Source of the DNA: Lachnospiraceae bacterium
GTDB taxonomy: Bacteria > Bacillota > Clostridia > Lachnospirales > Lachnospiraceae
Length of the DNA: 64,000 nucleotides
Assembly: GCA_017431515.1 (NCBI GenBank)
Contig: JAFRKV010000062.1
Location: forward strand, 94,578 to 158,577
Direction: 5' to 3'
Below, piece after piece: positions 35,201 through 43,934 of this stretch; within the stretch, counting starts at the first letter, position 1, and each line of letters opens with the position of its first letter. The translations under genes were made by a program, and so were the position numbers. The notes beneath the pieces are model-generated. The model was not told the origin of the DNA and did not search any database. It worked only from the letters and a program-made list of their open reading frames with translations.

Positions 35201-38200
35201 CGCAGAGAGAAAGAGCAGATCCAGCCGGAGTGGGGTGAAAAGGAAAAAGATGCCATCGATCTTCTGGGCGATCTTGCTGCAGAAAAGCAGGAGGATGCGG
35301 AAGGTTTGTTTGCGCTGCTGCAAAACCATGCGGAGATTTTAACGGATATGGCGCTGGTTTCCTTAAAGGATCCCAGCAAAGAGATCAAAAACCGCAAACG
35401 CTACCGCGTGTTAAAACAGAAGCTTCAGAGCGCAGAATACCTTCCCGGCATGTTGAAGGAAGAAGAGACATCCCTCAAAGAACTGCAGGCTGCCCTTGAG
35501 AAGTCCGAGAAAAGCCTTGAAAAGCTGGAAGGGAAGGATAAGCAGAAGGAAGAGAACTATCTCGCTTACCTGAAGTCTCAGATCAGGATGCATGAAAAAG
35601 AGAAGGCTTCCATTGAAAAGCGCCTGGAAGAGGTGACACAGAACAAGGCGGATTACAAGAAAGAACTGGATTCCCTTTCCTATCTGGAGCCCCGTGAGAA
35701 AGAGATCGAGGACAAGGAAGCGGCATTGGCGAAAAGCCGCCAGGAACTGGAAGAGCTGGAGGAAAAAGCGTGGGACGACCGCCTTTATGGAAAAGCAGAT
35801 CCCACAGACGTGCAGTTGAAGCAAAAATTCAACGCTCTGGAGGATTACGAGAAAAACCGCCGCGCGTCACAGAACAAGTATGACGAAGAGTCGAAAAAGG
35901 AAGCGCCGGATCAGGCGAAGCTGGAGGCACTGCAGAAAGAGATCGATGGCTATGATTTCGTCCTGGAGGACATCGGCAAAGATATCCTTGCGCTGGAGGC
36001 GGCAAAGAAGGAAAAGAAGAACCGGCAACAGCAGCTGAAGGAGCGTATCGCTGCCCAGGAGGAGGAGCTGGAGAAGCTGAAAGCGGATCCCAAGATCCCG
36101 CTGGATGTATTCGGCATGATGGGCCGCAAGATGGAAGGACCGGAAAGCGTGCTGGCAAAGGAGATCGGCGCCGCGTTGAATCCGGTGGTGCAGTATCTGG
36201 CAAAAGAGGCCGGCGAAAAAGGTATGAAGCTGCGCAATATCCGGGAGATACTGCGGAAAAAGGATCCTGTGCTGATGGAGCTTCTTGCCAAGGCAAACGG
36301 AGAGATCCGCGCCTCCATGAAACAGGCCTATGCCGATATCACCGCCAAGGTCAAGGACGTGACCAAGTATATGTTTGAGGATCTGAATAATCCCGGCGAG
36401 ACGTTCCTCAGTGAGGCGGTGATTTTCGAAAACGGAGAGACCGCCAAAAGGGAGGCTTATTACAGGCATCAGTACAGCAAGGAGGATAAAGAAAGGGATC
36501 AGGCTGAGATCGAACGGATCCGGCAGGAAACCAATGAGGCTCTGAAGGACAAAAACGCGGATGTGGATGCCATTATGCGTCAGCAGAAAGACCAGTTGTC
36601 CCACGTGGGTCCGGAGGCTCTTTGTCAGAAACAGGCGCAGGCAGTCTTTACGAAGATCACCCTCCGGCCGGAGCAGAAGGAGCCTGTGACGTTGGAGACC
36701 CTGTTTCACAAGAACTGGTATCCGGATGAGAACAGCAAGGACCTTCCGGGAGAAGGGGCATTTGTCCGGAATGTCATGCAGAATTATTTTGACAAAGCGT
36801 CCGAGGCGGATAAGAAATCCATGATGTCGACGCTGATGCGCAGCCTGAAGCCGAAGGTTCATGACAAGACCCACACCAAGACCAACAGTCTGAAACAGGC
36901 CGGGATGTATCTTGCCGGGCTTTTGAGGGGCGCGGGACCGCTGTGCCAGAAGATGATGCAGGGCGTGCCCGAAAAGTATCTGATGGAGGAGTTGAGCCTG
37001 GCGGTGGAGGATATGAAATCCAAACTCACCCCCATCCCGGACAGTTACGTAAAAGAGCAGTTCCAGAAGATGATCGACCAGAGCGGAGACGAGATCACCG
37101 AGATCAAAAAGCTCCAGTCCCTTGGCGCCGCTTCCGTGGGACAGACGTTCCTCTGCCGTGTCTATGGGAAGCATTTCCCGGATGGGAAACAGATGGTCAT
37201 CAAGATCCTGCGGCCGGATGCCAAAGAGCGGATCGACCGGGAAGAGCAGATCATGAAGGACTGCGCGCGGGAAACCAGTCCCGGGATGCTCGCCACCTAT
37301 GAAGGACAGTTGACCAAGATCCGTGAAGAGCTGGATCTGAGAAAAGAAGCGGAGAACTGCCAGGGCGGCGTCACAGCCTATGAAGGGGAAAAGGGATCCC
37401 TGCCGGGTGCCTGCAAGACGATCCATGTGATGGAAGAGATCCCGCCGACGGAAGGGTATCTGGTGCTGGACAAGGCAGAGGGAGACACGGTCGACCGTTA
37501 TATCAACCAGGTGAAGAGGGAACGGTGGCAGCTGCGGAAGCCGTTCTATGTGGTCAACCGGGATGAGTTTACCGGAGAAATCCACGCCGTCGGCGACAGA
37601 ATGCTGTTGACCTCCAAAAATATCACGAAGCTTCCCGAGACCAGAGCAAAGCTGGTGAAGGAACTGACCAGGATGGAGAAACGTAAAGCACATCTGGACA
37701 AGGTGACGGAACTTTGGATCACGGAAAGCCTGTTCGGAGAGGGCTTTTACCATGGAGATATGCATGCGGGCAATCTCATGGTCAACGAAGACCAGGCCAC
37801 GATCCTGGATTACGGGAATGCGACCAAGCTTTCCAAAGACCAGGTGAAAGGGATCATCGGGATTTCCGGCGCGGCGATGTACGGGGATGCCAGAACGTTT
37901 CTGGATCATTTCCTGACGCTCCTGCCGGAGCAGCAGCTGAAACATCTGAACGGAGAGGATCTTGAGGATCCCGAAGCCGCTTTTGAACAGATGAAGCGGT
38001 TTACGATCCAGAAGAATGAGCTCAGACACAAGCTGCATAATATCTTCAAACTGGGTGACCTTACCAACGGCGGGGAGAAACTGAACCTTGCCCTGACGGA
38101 ACTCCAAAAATACGGGTTCCAGATCCCGATCTCGGTATACAGTTATGTGCAGTCCCAAACCCGCCTCGCCAATACGTTGGATGACGTCAATAAGCAGATT

Positions 38201-39814
38201 GCAGGCCTCAGGTGGGATATCCATACACTGGATACGATCCGGACGGATAAGGCGACTTACGGACAGGTTGACTTCCTGATGGTCGCGCAGGAAGAGGGAA
38301 AGCAGTCCCAGAATCAGGAGGCATATTACAACGGGCTTCTGCAGGCCACGGAAGAGACAAAGGAGGCCGATTTTGTGTCGCTCCTGATGGATCGCGAGAA
38401 AGGAGAGGACGGGACCACTGCTTTTGAAAAGAAATACATGAGCATGTATGACCGGCTGAATCTCCTGATGAGCGGCAAGGCCACCTATGTGGACGACATC
38501 ATGTCGGATGAGGAGGAAACGTTAGCAACGCCGGTTCCGAAGATCGATACCAAGGCATGGAGAAAAGAATATGAGGAGCTGATGCAGCTGAAGCCGGCTC
38601 ATGATGCGGCGGTGGCGGAATTCGAGGAACAGGTCAAACGAAAAGAGCGTGAAAATGACAGAAGAGCTCTGAGAAATGATCCCCGCTATCAGGACTTCGA
38701 CGAGAAAAAAACGGCGTTGGCAACGAAACTCGGAGCCGTATTCCAGCTGCCCAGCGGATCGTCCAACGGTCTTCTGGAGGGCTTCGGCAGCCACTGGGAG
38801 TTCAACGGCATCGTCAATGATTTCCTGGAGGGAGACCGGAATGCCTTCGAAGGCTTTGTCGCACTCTTTGAGAACAGCATCCTGCCTGCGATTCAGCTGG
38901 CAAAGGACCTCAGAACCTTTATCGACAAAGGCGGCACCAAGACGAAGGCAAAGGAACTCTTCCAGCAGTTCAGGAAGATCCAGGATGTCATGGCGAATAA
39001 AAACCAGACTGTCTTTGAGATCCGAAAGAGGATTTCCATGGACAGGCTTGGAAACAGCCATAAAAAAGAGGATGCGGAAGATGTGGCCAAAACAGGCATT
39101 CAGGAGTACGATACCACGCAGTTCAGGGAACTCCTTCCTCAGTGGCAGACACTGGATGCAAAGAAAAACGAAGGGAAGCTTACCCCCGAAGAGACGGCGC
39201 AGTACGATCAGCTGGGGAAGGATCTGGTGAACAGCAGGCATGCCGGGGAAGATATCCATGCGATGAGAGAACGGATTCCGAAATGGCAGGAGCAGCTTTC
39301 CACCTGGTTTATGGACAAAGACCACGGGAGCCAGCTTTATTCCACCTATCAGGCATTCTCCGAACTCAGAGAGAAAGACATGCAGCTCAGGGACAAGAAC
39401 TGGGCAGACAGGTCCCTCCTCGCCGAGCGGGAAAAGGCGGAGAATGCATTCCTCGCAGTCTACCGCAAGATCAGCCATAAGCGTCTCGTTGCCCATATGA
39501 AGGCTTACCAGTACAAGGTGCCTGAGGAGAAGGAGGCAAAGGGCTTTGATGATATCTTTGAAGGCGTGGTAAAATCCGGCATGAACATTTTCGGCATGAC
39601 CGGGAATATGATGAAGCTGTCCGGCGCCATCGGCATGCTGAAGGCCAAGAAGTATAACGACGGCCTGTTTGTGGCAGGTCTGGATCTGGATGACACCATT
39701 CCGCAAAAGATCGGCGATGTACCGCAGCCCATCATCCTGAAGGAGCCCGTGGCAGAAGTCGAGGAAGAGGAGATCAACACAAGCTCCAAAAATAAAAACG
39801 AGATCATCGAGTAA
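32252..39814 (+). CDS. Giant (2520 aa) putative effector with a UbiB/ABC1-type kinase domain
   Basis: Most of the protein is charged and helical with strong coiled coils (about residues 1060-1160 and 1220-1280) and no signal peptide. Around residues 1610-1930 a kinase-fold domain of the AarF/UbiB/ABC1 type is visible: LGAASVGQTF in place of the family's alanine-rich loop, VIKILRPDA with candidate ATP lysine K1651, EELDLRKEAEN, the catalytic-loop-like YHGDMHAGNLMV (D1836, H1838, N1841), and the metal-binding ILDYGNATKLS (D1853). UbiB proteins normally act in quinone metabolism at about 500-550 residues, so embedding in such a large protein is unusual. The start at 32252 follows AAAAGGAGACC. 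Function as an injected kinase is inference. Confidence 0.68.
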   Translation: MSQFPENEQQIIKLNESVYQPQNVIQMDDNASVGGNSFLDDLIRRDQEEEQKAQERKSAGKAPGREQKKSDVPEQEGDEFAHYKENMIVLSEEDKKKDLEEAKKREAERKRQAEADPGLQHYRDNMLKPNKRYRGKNNPVKKAVEEVPVIIPLQVPAEITHDDINDTVQSFFYIKQYAYRGRRHGKMATGDYDFNARWSSLSLNQKIKRTRKAEAKKGYRDTAKTFAAQRAEEQLELHGVDALPEMDPNEQEINAFLGIGLEQFRFNNDQEFTRNLQANYALTDQAEKMERFLERVVEGKAQLPAERVTEINKKITLLKEVKEWMDARLDLIQDPYYVLLSSKELNDSTEMLEGIRYAEKNMPAKHREHRGRIHTAKLFLEKVERVKNCAFSRTRFRDQQTGAEYRAEFAEASAERSEEKSKDYARRRLRREEKQTRDGWQASARQIMSAKKTVTNLEKKAPATMEEFDQKRADFMKIDLAAFHFNGIPELLTHHAEHDALFAQAREMHRILSDVVLDEQNMIPEETIIPIRARLALFDSLRKRQAKTFAELTSKDSQMDQLTLEEWIKVHDLVLVIDPKTEEERILREYRTHQEQSEELIRKMYGQLKPGQELEESTVVQAKDHYQKNQVFWESMKYAKAELDAQDLETKAYADNFFDRKHMNAQTLPKNVLIYLRGKSKEETEAILERYAGNPEQEMGLLKEIADHALQDFKPEEFRLNTGNPGIFAQNFVSKLHQSDMMAVASDAVKRIEELAQENPQVKLPEGYDEEYKKELGALTEFAKDHIVTRMNVLTGTADETTEYLGTMSVQELTYLKADRKGIRADLAKPVQQGQEKEKAAATAFFEAADKLIKNKLEIGDLKYKDKQKVASTDDGVDAVYQTYRLAWGIKGKADEFSQDKRIIYDQILQISENPLFSSREELQSLRDRCIAALSDYEPEVAEYLYYDLSTAALKDLAMRKLRENMSAKDIMEVIRRQNAAGIRREKEQIQPEWGEKEKDAIDLLGDLAAEKQEDAEGLFALLQNHAEILTDMALVSLKDPSKEIKNRKRYRVLKQKLQSAEYLPGMLKEEETSLKELQAALEKSEKSLEKLEGKDKQKEENYLAYLKSQIRMHEKEKASIEKRLEEVTQNKADYKKELDSLSYLEPREKEIEDKEAALAKSRQELEELEEKAWDDRLYGKADPTDVQLKQKFNALEDYEKNRRASQNKYDEESKKEAPDQAKLEALQKEIDGYDFVLEDIGKDILALEAAKKEKKNRQQQLKERIAAQEEELEKLKADPKIPLDVFGMMGRKMEGPESVLAKEIGAALNPVVQYLAKEAGEKGMKLRNIREILRKKDPVLMELLAKANGEIRASMKQAYADITAKVKDVTKYMFEDLNNPGETFLSEAVIFENGETAKREAYYRHQYSKEDKERDQAEIERIRQETNEALKDKNADVDAIMRQQKDQLSHVGPEALCQKQAQAVFTKITLRPEQKEPVTLETLFHKNWYPDENSKDLPGEGAFVRNVMQNYFDKASEADKKSMMSTLMRSLKPKVHDKTHTKTNSLKQAGMYLAGLLRGAGPLCQKMMQGVPEKYLMEELSLAVEDMKSKLTPIPDSYVKEQFQKMIDQSGDEITEIKKLQSLGAASVGQTFLCRVYGKHFPDGKQMVIKILRPDAKERIDREEQIMKDCARETSPGMLATYEGQLTKIREELDLRKEAENCQGGVTAYEGEKGSLPGACKTIHVMEEIPPTEGYLVLDKAEGDTVDRYINQVKRERWQLRKPFYVVNRDEFTGEIHAVGDRMLLTSKNITKLPETRAKLVKELTRMEKRKAHLDKVTELWITESLFGEGFYHGDMHAGNLMVNEDQATILDYGNATKLSKDQVKGIIGISGAAMYGDARTFLDHFLTLLPEQQLKHLNGEDLEDPEAAFEQMKRFTIQKNELRHKLHNIFKLGDLTNGGEKLNLALTELQKYGFQIPISVYSYVQSQTRLANTLDDVNKQIAGLRWDIHTLDTIRTDKATYGQVDFLMVAQEEGKQSQNQEAYYNGLLQATEETKEADFVSLLMDREKGEDGTTAFEKKYMSMYDRLNLLMSGKATYVDDIMSDEEETLATPVPKIDTKAWRKEYEELMQLKPAHDAAVAEFEEQVKRKERENDRRALRNDPRYQDFDEKKTALATKLGAVFQLPSGSSNGLLEGFGSHWEFNGIVNDFLEGDRNAFEGFVALFENSILPAIQLAKDLRTFIDKGGTKTKAKELFQQFRKIQDVMANKNQTVFEIRKRISMDRLGNSHKKEDAEDVAKTGIQEYDTTQFRELLPQWQTLDAKKNEGKLTPEETAQYDQLGKDLVNSRHAGEDIHAMRERIPKWQEQLSTWFMDKDHGSQLYSTYQAFSELREKDMQLRDKNWADRSLLAEREKAENAFLAVYRKISHKRLVAHMKAYQYKVPEEKEAKGFDDIFEGVVKSGMNIFGMTGNMMKLSGAIGMLKAKKYNDGLFVAGLDLDDTIPQKIGDVPQPIILKEPVAEVEEEEINTSSKNKNEIIE

Positions 39815-39913
39815 GCGGCAGGAGTGCCCTGCTGAGGGCCCGCCCCGCAGAAACTTGCGTTACGACATTCCATCCGGACGACTTTGCAAATCGCAGGAGG
39901 CATAACATCGATA

Positions 39914-39962
39914 GGAACTCCTTAACCATGAAAAAAATCGAGTTAAGGAGTTCTTATTTTAC
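39914..39962 (+). terminator. Probable intrinsic terminator of the giant-gene operon
   Basis: AACTCCTTAAC at 39916-39926 pairs perfectly with GTTAAGGAGTT at 39942-39952, enclosing an A-rich loop and followed by CTTATTTTA. The T-rich tail is imperfect. It lies 100 bases after the stop of the 2520-residue gene. The 247-base gap to the minus-strand ATPase gene holds no convincing gene. Confidence 0.6.
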
Positions 39963-40061
39963 TCCGCAGGGCTTCCCTGACCAGTTCAACGTCATTACAA
40001 GTTTGATTACGAGATTTCGGCAATTGATGAAAAGAAACTGTGAAAAGAAACTGGAGTGTGT

Positions 40062-41426
40062 TTATAAGCAAAAAGTCATATATGCCGGTAAGCATACGAT
40101 GCTTTCTTTTATTACAAGATTCATTGGATGAATGATATAACTCTCACTTATTCTTGACTTATACTTTTCGTTAAATCTATCCAATGAAGTTGTGGTATAT
40201 TTTTTCCCTGATTTAACTTCTATGGGATACATTTTATACTTCAGTTTACTGTTATTAGAAATAATAAAATCAATTTCAATATCATTGCGGTGTTTTTCAC
40301 TTGAATAATGAGTGTAAAAATACAGTTTATGTCCATTTGCAACAAGCATCTGAGCTATTGCATTTTCATATAGCATTCCTTCGTTAATAGACAACTTATC
40401 ATTCAATATCTGCGCATATACTTCACTTTCAAGAAGTTCATTTTCATCAAATGCATGACTAAGCAACAAACCGGTATCTCCCAGATAGCATTTAACGTAA
40501 GTGCGTTCTTCATTAATAGATAGCCCCACATTGGGATCATTACACAAGAAACATTCATTTGATATCATAGAGTCTGAAAGCCAAAAGAATGTATCGCTAT
40601 ATTGGTCAGCATAGCTCCCCTTCTGTATATCTTTGAAAACCACACGTTTTTCGTGTTGTGACAATAGACCGGGGATTTGATCAAAAATAGCCAGTACTTT
40701 ACTTCGATACTGTGCTTTAATCTTCATAATATCATTTCGATATAGTTTTAAAATATCGCGTTTTTCCGCATCTGCTATGGCAAAGTTCTTACCATTCTCA
40801 ATATACAAAATGACCGGCCTTGGCATACCACCAACCAACATGTATTGCTTAAACAGCATCATGGCTTTATTATGCATACCTCTTTCAAGTGGTTCTCTCT
40901 TCTCAAAACAACTCCTTATATAATTCAGGAGCTGTTCTTCTCCCAAAGCCCATGCAAATTCTTCAAAATCAAGAGGATACATTGTAATACTTCTCTCCTC
41001 TGAAGGAATAACAATATCCTTCACGTTCTCTTTAATAGAAATCAAAGAACCCGTCTCTATATAATCAAATCTGCCATCTGCCACTAGATATTTTATAGCC
41101 GCCCTGGCTTGCGGAAACATTTGTACTTCATCAAAGATCAATACCGATTTTCTCGGAATAAGATTTACGCCATAATATGTACCAAGAAGCATGAATAAGT
41201 CATCTATCACGTTTAAGTGTTGGATGAAATAATCCTCTACAACCTTATCCTTTTTCGCAAAGTCTATTAGAATATACGATTCATATTCTTGCTTAGCAAA
41301 TTCTTCTACAATGGTAGACTTCCCGATTCGTCTTGCCCCCTCAAGCATAATCGCCTTTGTTCCCTGGCATTCATTTTTCCATTCAAGCAATTTATTGTAG
41401 ATTTTTCGTTTTAATATCATAGTCAT
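40062..41426 (-). CDS. AAA_14/DUF4143-type ATPase
   Basis: The 454-residue product has an N-terminal AAA domain with Walker A GARRIGKST near residue 29 and Walker B VLIFDEVQ, then a helical part and a C-terminal segment (EIDFIISNN, then YPIEVKSGKKY) that matches the DUF4143 PD-(D/E)xK-like pattern. Members are common in clostridia and Bacteroidetes, with unknown function. The DNA is clearly richer in A and T than its neighbours, and the gene is on the opposite strand, so it looks like an inserted, independently transferred unit. The start ATG at 41426 has GGAG 5 bases upstream; an ATG two codons later is possible. Its promoter carries three repeats (see 41492). Confidence 0.82.
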   Translation of the reverse strand: MTMILKRKIYNKLLEWKNECQGTKAIMLEGARRIGKSTIVEEFAKQEYESYILIDFAKKDKVVEDYFIQHLNVIDDLFMLLGTYYGVNLIPRKSVLIFDEVQMFPQARAAIKYLVADGRFDYIETGSLISIKENVKDIVIPSEERSITMYPLDFEEFAWALGEEQLLNYIRSCFEKREPLERGMHNKAMMLFKQYMLVGGMPRPVILYIENGKNFAIADAEKRDILKLYRNDIMKIKAQYRSKVLAIFDQIPGLLSQHEKRVVFKDIQKGSYADQYSDTFFWLSDSMISNECFLCNDPNVGLSINEERTYVKCYLGDTGLLLSHAFDENELLESEVYAQILNDKLSINEGMLYENAIAQMLVANGHKLYFYTHYSSEKHRNDIEIDFIISNNSKLKYKMYPIEVKSGKKYTTTSLDRFNEKYKSRISESYIIHPMNLVIKESIVCLPAYMTFCL

Positions 41427-41491
41427 TCTTCTCCGCATCTTGTCTTTTTTACACTTCTTGAATACGCGCACGTTTACAGGTTGTATATTCT

Positions 41492-41567
41492 TTGATTATG
41501 CGCAGATTATATCACTATCTTTGACTATGCGCAATATAGTTTTGCGTTTATTTTGTGATTATGCGCA
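41492..41567 (-). promoter_or_regulatory. Promoter with three operator-like repeats for the AAA_14 ATPase
   Basis: Reading on the minus strand, TTGCGC (41534-41529) and TATAAT (41511-41506) are spaced by exactly 17 bases. Three copies of TGCGCATARTCAM lie at 41567-41555, 41533-41521 and 41504-41492, so they sit upstream of, across and just after the promoter boxes. TGCGCA is itself a palindrome. The layout fits a repressor or autoregulatory site. The rest of the 323-base gap to the next + strand gene has no other clear feature. Confidence 0.65.
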
Positions 41568-41749
41568 CACAATAACACGAAGACAGTGTCGGGAAGATAG
41601 CGTATCCGGATCTGTATACTTTCCTGTATTCTCAAGATACTGAGATAGGGTGTGATAATCAAGATGTTGATTTACTTCCGGCTGAAAAGAAGGTAAAATA
41701 AAAGCACTTGTATGTGTCATCATTACGAAATGTGAACGGGATTGATAAG

Positions 41750-43918
41750 ATGAAGAAACCATCTGAGATACTTCCAAAAGGACTGGGCGGAAAACTGATC
41801 CGACTTGTGGTGCTTTATGTGCTGTGCCTGGGACTCTTTTTCCTCATCGTCACCATTGCCAACCTTAACTACCTCGGCAAAATGGTGAAGCTGGAGGGAG
41901 AAAAACAGACGGATCTGGTGCAGGAAAAATCCATGGAGGCCATATCCGGACTGACGGAGGAAAGTCTTTATGAGACGGTCACCTGGGCAGCGGATAAGAC
42001 GGATGACGAATTCTGGATTCTGCAGCATGATCTTCTGAAGCTGCGAGAGCAGGTGGAAGATGTACTCCGCTATCCGGAAAAATATGAGACGCTGTCCGTG
42101 GAACCGCCGAAAAAAGAGAATGCCGGGAAATACGTGCTGCAGCTTCTGTGCCCGGGATCCTATGAGGAGATTTCTCCGGAGACGATGGAGTCGATGGGGA
42201 AGCTGGCCAACCTTTCGTCCATGATGGAAGAGATGGTGCGCGGGAACACCGGCTTTACGGTGGACAACTATATCGCCACGCCGGATGGTGTCAGTATTGC
42301 AATGGATAACCTTTCGGACGGGAAGTATGATGAAAATGGAGTGATCCGTTCCTATGATGCGACGACCCGACCGTGGTATCAGGAGGCGCTGGGGAAGGAT
42401 GAGGTCGTGTTCATTCCGGCCCACAGTCAATTTTATGACTTTAATGAGGTCATCTACAGCGTGCCGGTCTATATAGACGGAACACTGGCGGCGGTACTGG
42501 AAGGCTCCTCCCGGGTGGAAGTGCTGGAGGAAAAACTGGCAGAACGAAATATCGGAAAGAGCGGGTTTTCCATCCTGGTTTCCGACGACGGGCAGCTGGT
42601 CTGCTCTCCGAGGATAGATGGGGAACTGAAAATGAGAGAGGATGTGACGGAGGATATCCGCCCCTCACTCAATGCCGGCCTGGCAGAGACCATCAACAAA
42701 GGGCTTGCCGGGGAACATGGCGTGACCATGACGGAAGTTGACGGAGCATATTATTATACGGCCTATGACAAGCTTAAGACGATCGGCTGGACCCAGCTGG
42801 CGTTTGTCGCTGCGGAGGAACTTCAGGCGCCGGCGCAGGGGCTTGCGGAGGATATGGACACCGCCACACAGGACATGCTCACCAGTCTGCGGACCCGGTT
42901 CAGAAATACCATGATTTTTCTGATCCTCCTGCTTGCCGGGGTCGCAGTGCTTGCGATCGTGACAGTCAACTCTCTTGCAAAGCGCAGAGTGGCGCACATC
43001 AAACACATGACGGAAAAGGTACATAGTCTTACAGAGAAAGACATGATCTTTGAGATGGAGCCGGTCTATGAGACCGGGGATGAGATCGAGACGCTGGCCC
43101 GCTCCTTTGAACAGCAGTCGAAGGAGCTGAAAGAATACGTGGAGGAAAACATCCGGATCTCTGCGGAAAAAGAGAGAATCGGCGCGGAACTGAATGTGGC
43201 CACCAAGATTCAGGAGGACATGCTTCCAAATATTTTCCCGGTCTTCCCGGACCGGAAGGAGTTTGAAATCTATGCCTCCATGGATCCTGCCAAAGAAGTG
43301 GGCGGCGATTTCTACGATATGTTTTTGATCGATGAGGATCATCTGTGCATGGTGGTGGGCGATGTCTCCGGAAAGGGAGTGCCGGCAGCGCTGTTTATGG
43401 TGATCTCCAAGACGATGCTCAAAAACCGGGCGCAGGCGGGCGGCAAACCCTCAGAGATTTTGTTCGACGTCAACAACAGCCTGTGTGAAGGCAACCGGGA
43501 AAAAATGTTCGTGACCATCTGGCTGGGGATCCTCACCATTTCCACAGGAGAGCTGGTGGAGGCCAGCGCGGGACATGAATATCCGGCTGTCTGCCGCATG
43601 GATGGGGACTATGAATTGTTCGAGGATGACCATGGATTTGTTTTGGGCGGCATGGAAGATATGCCCTATCAGGATAATGAACTGGTGCTGAAAAAGGGAG
43701 ACACCCTGTTCATCTATACGGATGGTCTCCCGGAAGCGACCAATGGAGAAGGAAAACGGCTTGAAGAGAAGGGAATGCTGGAGGCGTTGAATGCGCATAA
43801 AGCGGAAGCAGGAGAACAGTTGTTAAGCAGCATTTCGGAAGAAGTGAACCGTTTTGTAGGAGACGCGCCGCAGTTTGATGATCTGACCATGTTGGTTCTC
43901 AGATATTATGGTTGTTAG
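41750..43918 (+). CDS. SpoIIE-type receptor phosphatase (dCache-HAMP-PP2C), paralog 1
   Basis: The 722-residue membrane protein has an N-terminal transmembrane helix (residues about 17-40), a large extracellular Cache-like sensor region (about 45-375), a second helix (about 393-415), a HAMP linker (KRRVAHIKHM...), a coiled linker, and a C-terminal PP2C domain with the metal-binding motifs VGGDFYDMF, VGDVSGKGVPAALF and FDDLTML. It should dephosphorylate a phospho-STAS protein when the sensor is engaged. The start ATG at 41750 has only a weak ribosome site, but it begins MKKPSEILPKGL, matching the paralog just downstream. Its likely partners are the kinase at 46129 and the STAS protein at 46547. 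Confidence 0.86.
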   Translation: MKKPSEILPKGLGGKLIRLVVLYVLCLGLFFLIVTIANLNYLGKMVKLEGEKQTDLVQEKSMEAISGLTEESLYETVTWAADKTDDEFWILQHDLLKLREQVEDVLRYPEKYETLSVEPPKKENAGKYVLQLLCPGSYEEISPETMESMGKLANLSSMMEEMVRGNTGFTVDNYIATPDGVSIAMDNLSDGKYDENGVIRSYDATTRPWYQEALGKDEVVFIPAHSQFYDFNEVIYSVPVYIDGTLAAVLEGSSRVEVLEEKLAERNIGKSGFSILVSDDGQLVCSPRIDGELKMREDVTEDIRPSLNAGLAETINKGLAGEHGVTMTEVDGAYYYTAYDKLKTIGWTQLAFVAAEELQAPAQGLAEDMDTATQDMLTSLRTRFRNTMIFLILLLAGVAVLAIVTVNSLAKRRVAHIKHMTEKVHSLTEKDMIFEMEPVYETGDEIETLARSFEQQSKELKEYVEENIRISAEKERIGAELNVATKIQEDMLPNIFPVFPDRKEFEIYASMDPAKEVGGDFYDMFLIDEDHLCMVVGDVSGKGVPAALFMVISKTMLKNRAQAGGKPSEILFDVNNSLCEGNREKMFVTIWLGILTISTGELVEASAGHEYPAVCRMDGDYELFEDDHGFVLGGMEDMPYQDNELVLKKGDTLFIYTDGLPEATNGEGKRLEEKGMLEALNAHKAEAGEQLLSSISEEVNRFVGDAPQFDDLTMLVLRYYGC

Positions 43919-43934
43919 CGCACAAAGGAAAGAG

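Noticed and set aside
35867-38224. A 785-codon open frame on the minus strand, and similar long ones at 17875-20037 and 25042-27294
   Set aside because: They are antisense to the large effector-like genes, rich in H, R and L as expected for shadows, and have no recognisable domain.
39928-40131. A 67-codon + strand frame between the giant gene and the AAA_14 gene
   Set aside because: Its start lies in the loop of the terminator hairpin, it has no ribosome site of its own, and it overlaps the opposite-strand ATPase gene.
41492-41567. Repeats considered as a CRISPR array
   Set aside because: Only three 13-base copies with unequal spacing occur, they sit over a promoter, and no cas gene is near.
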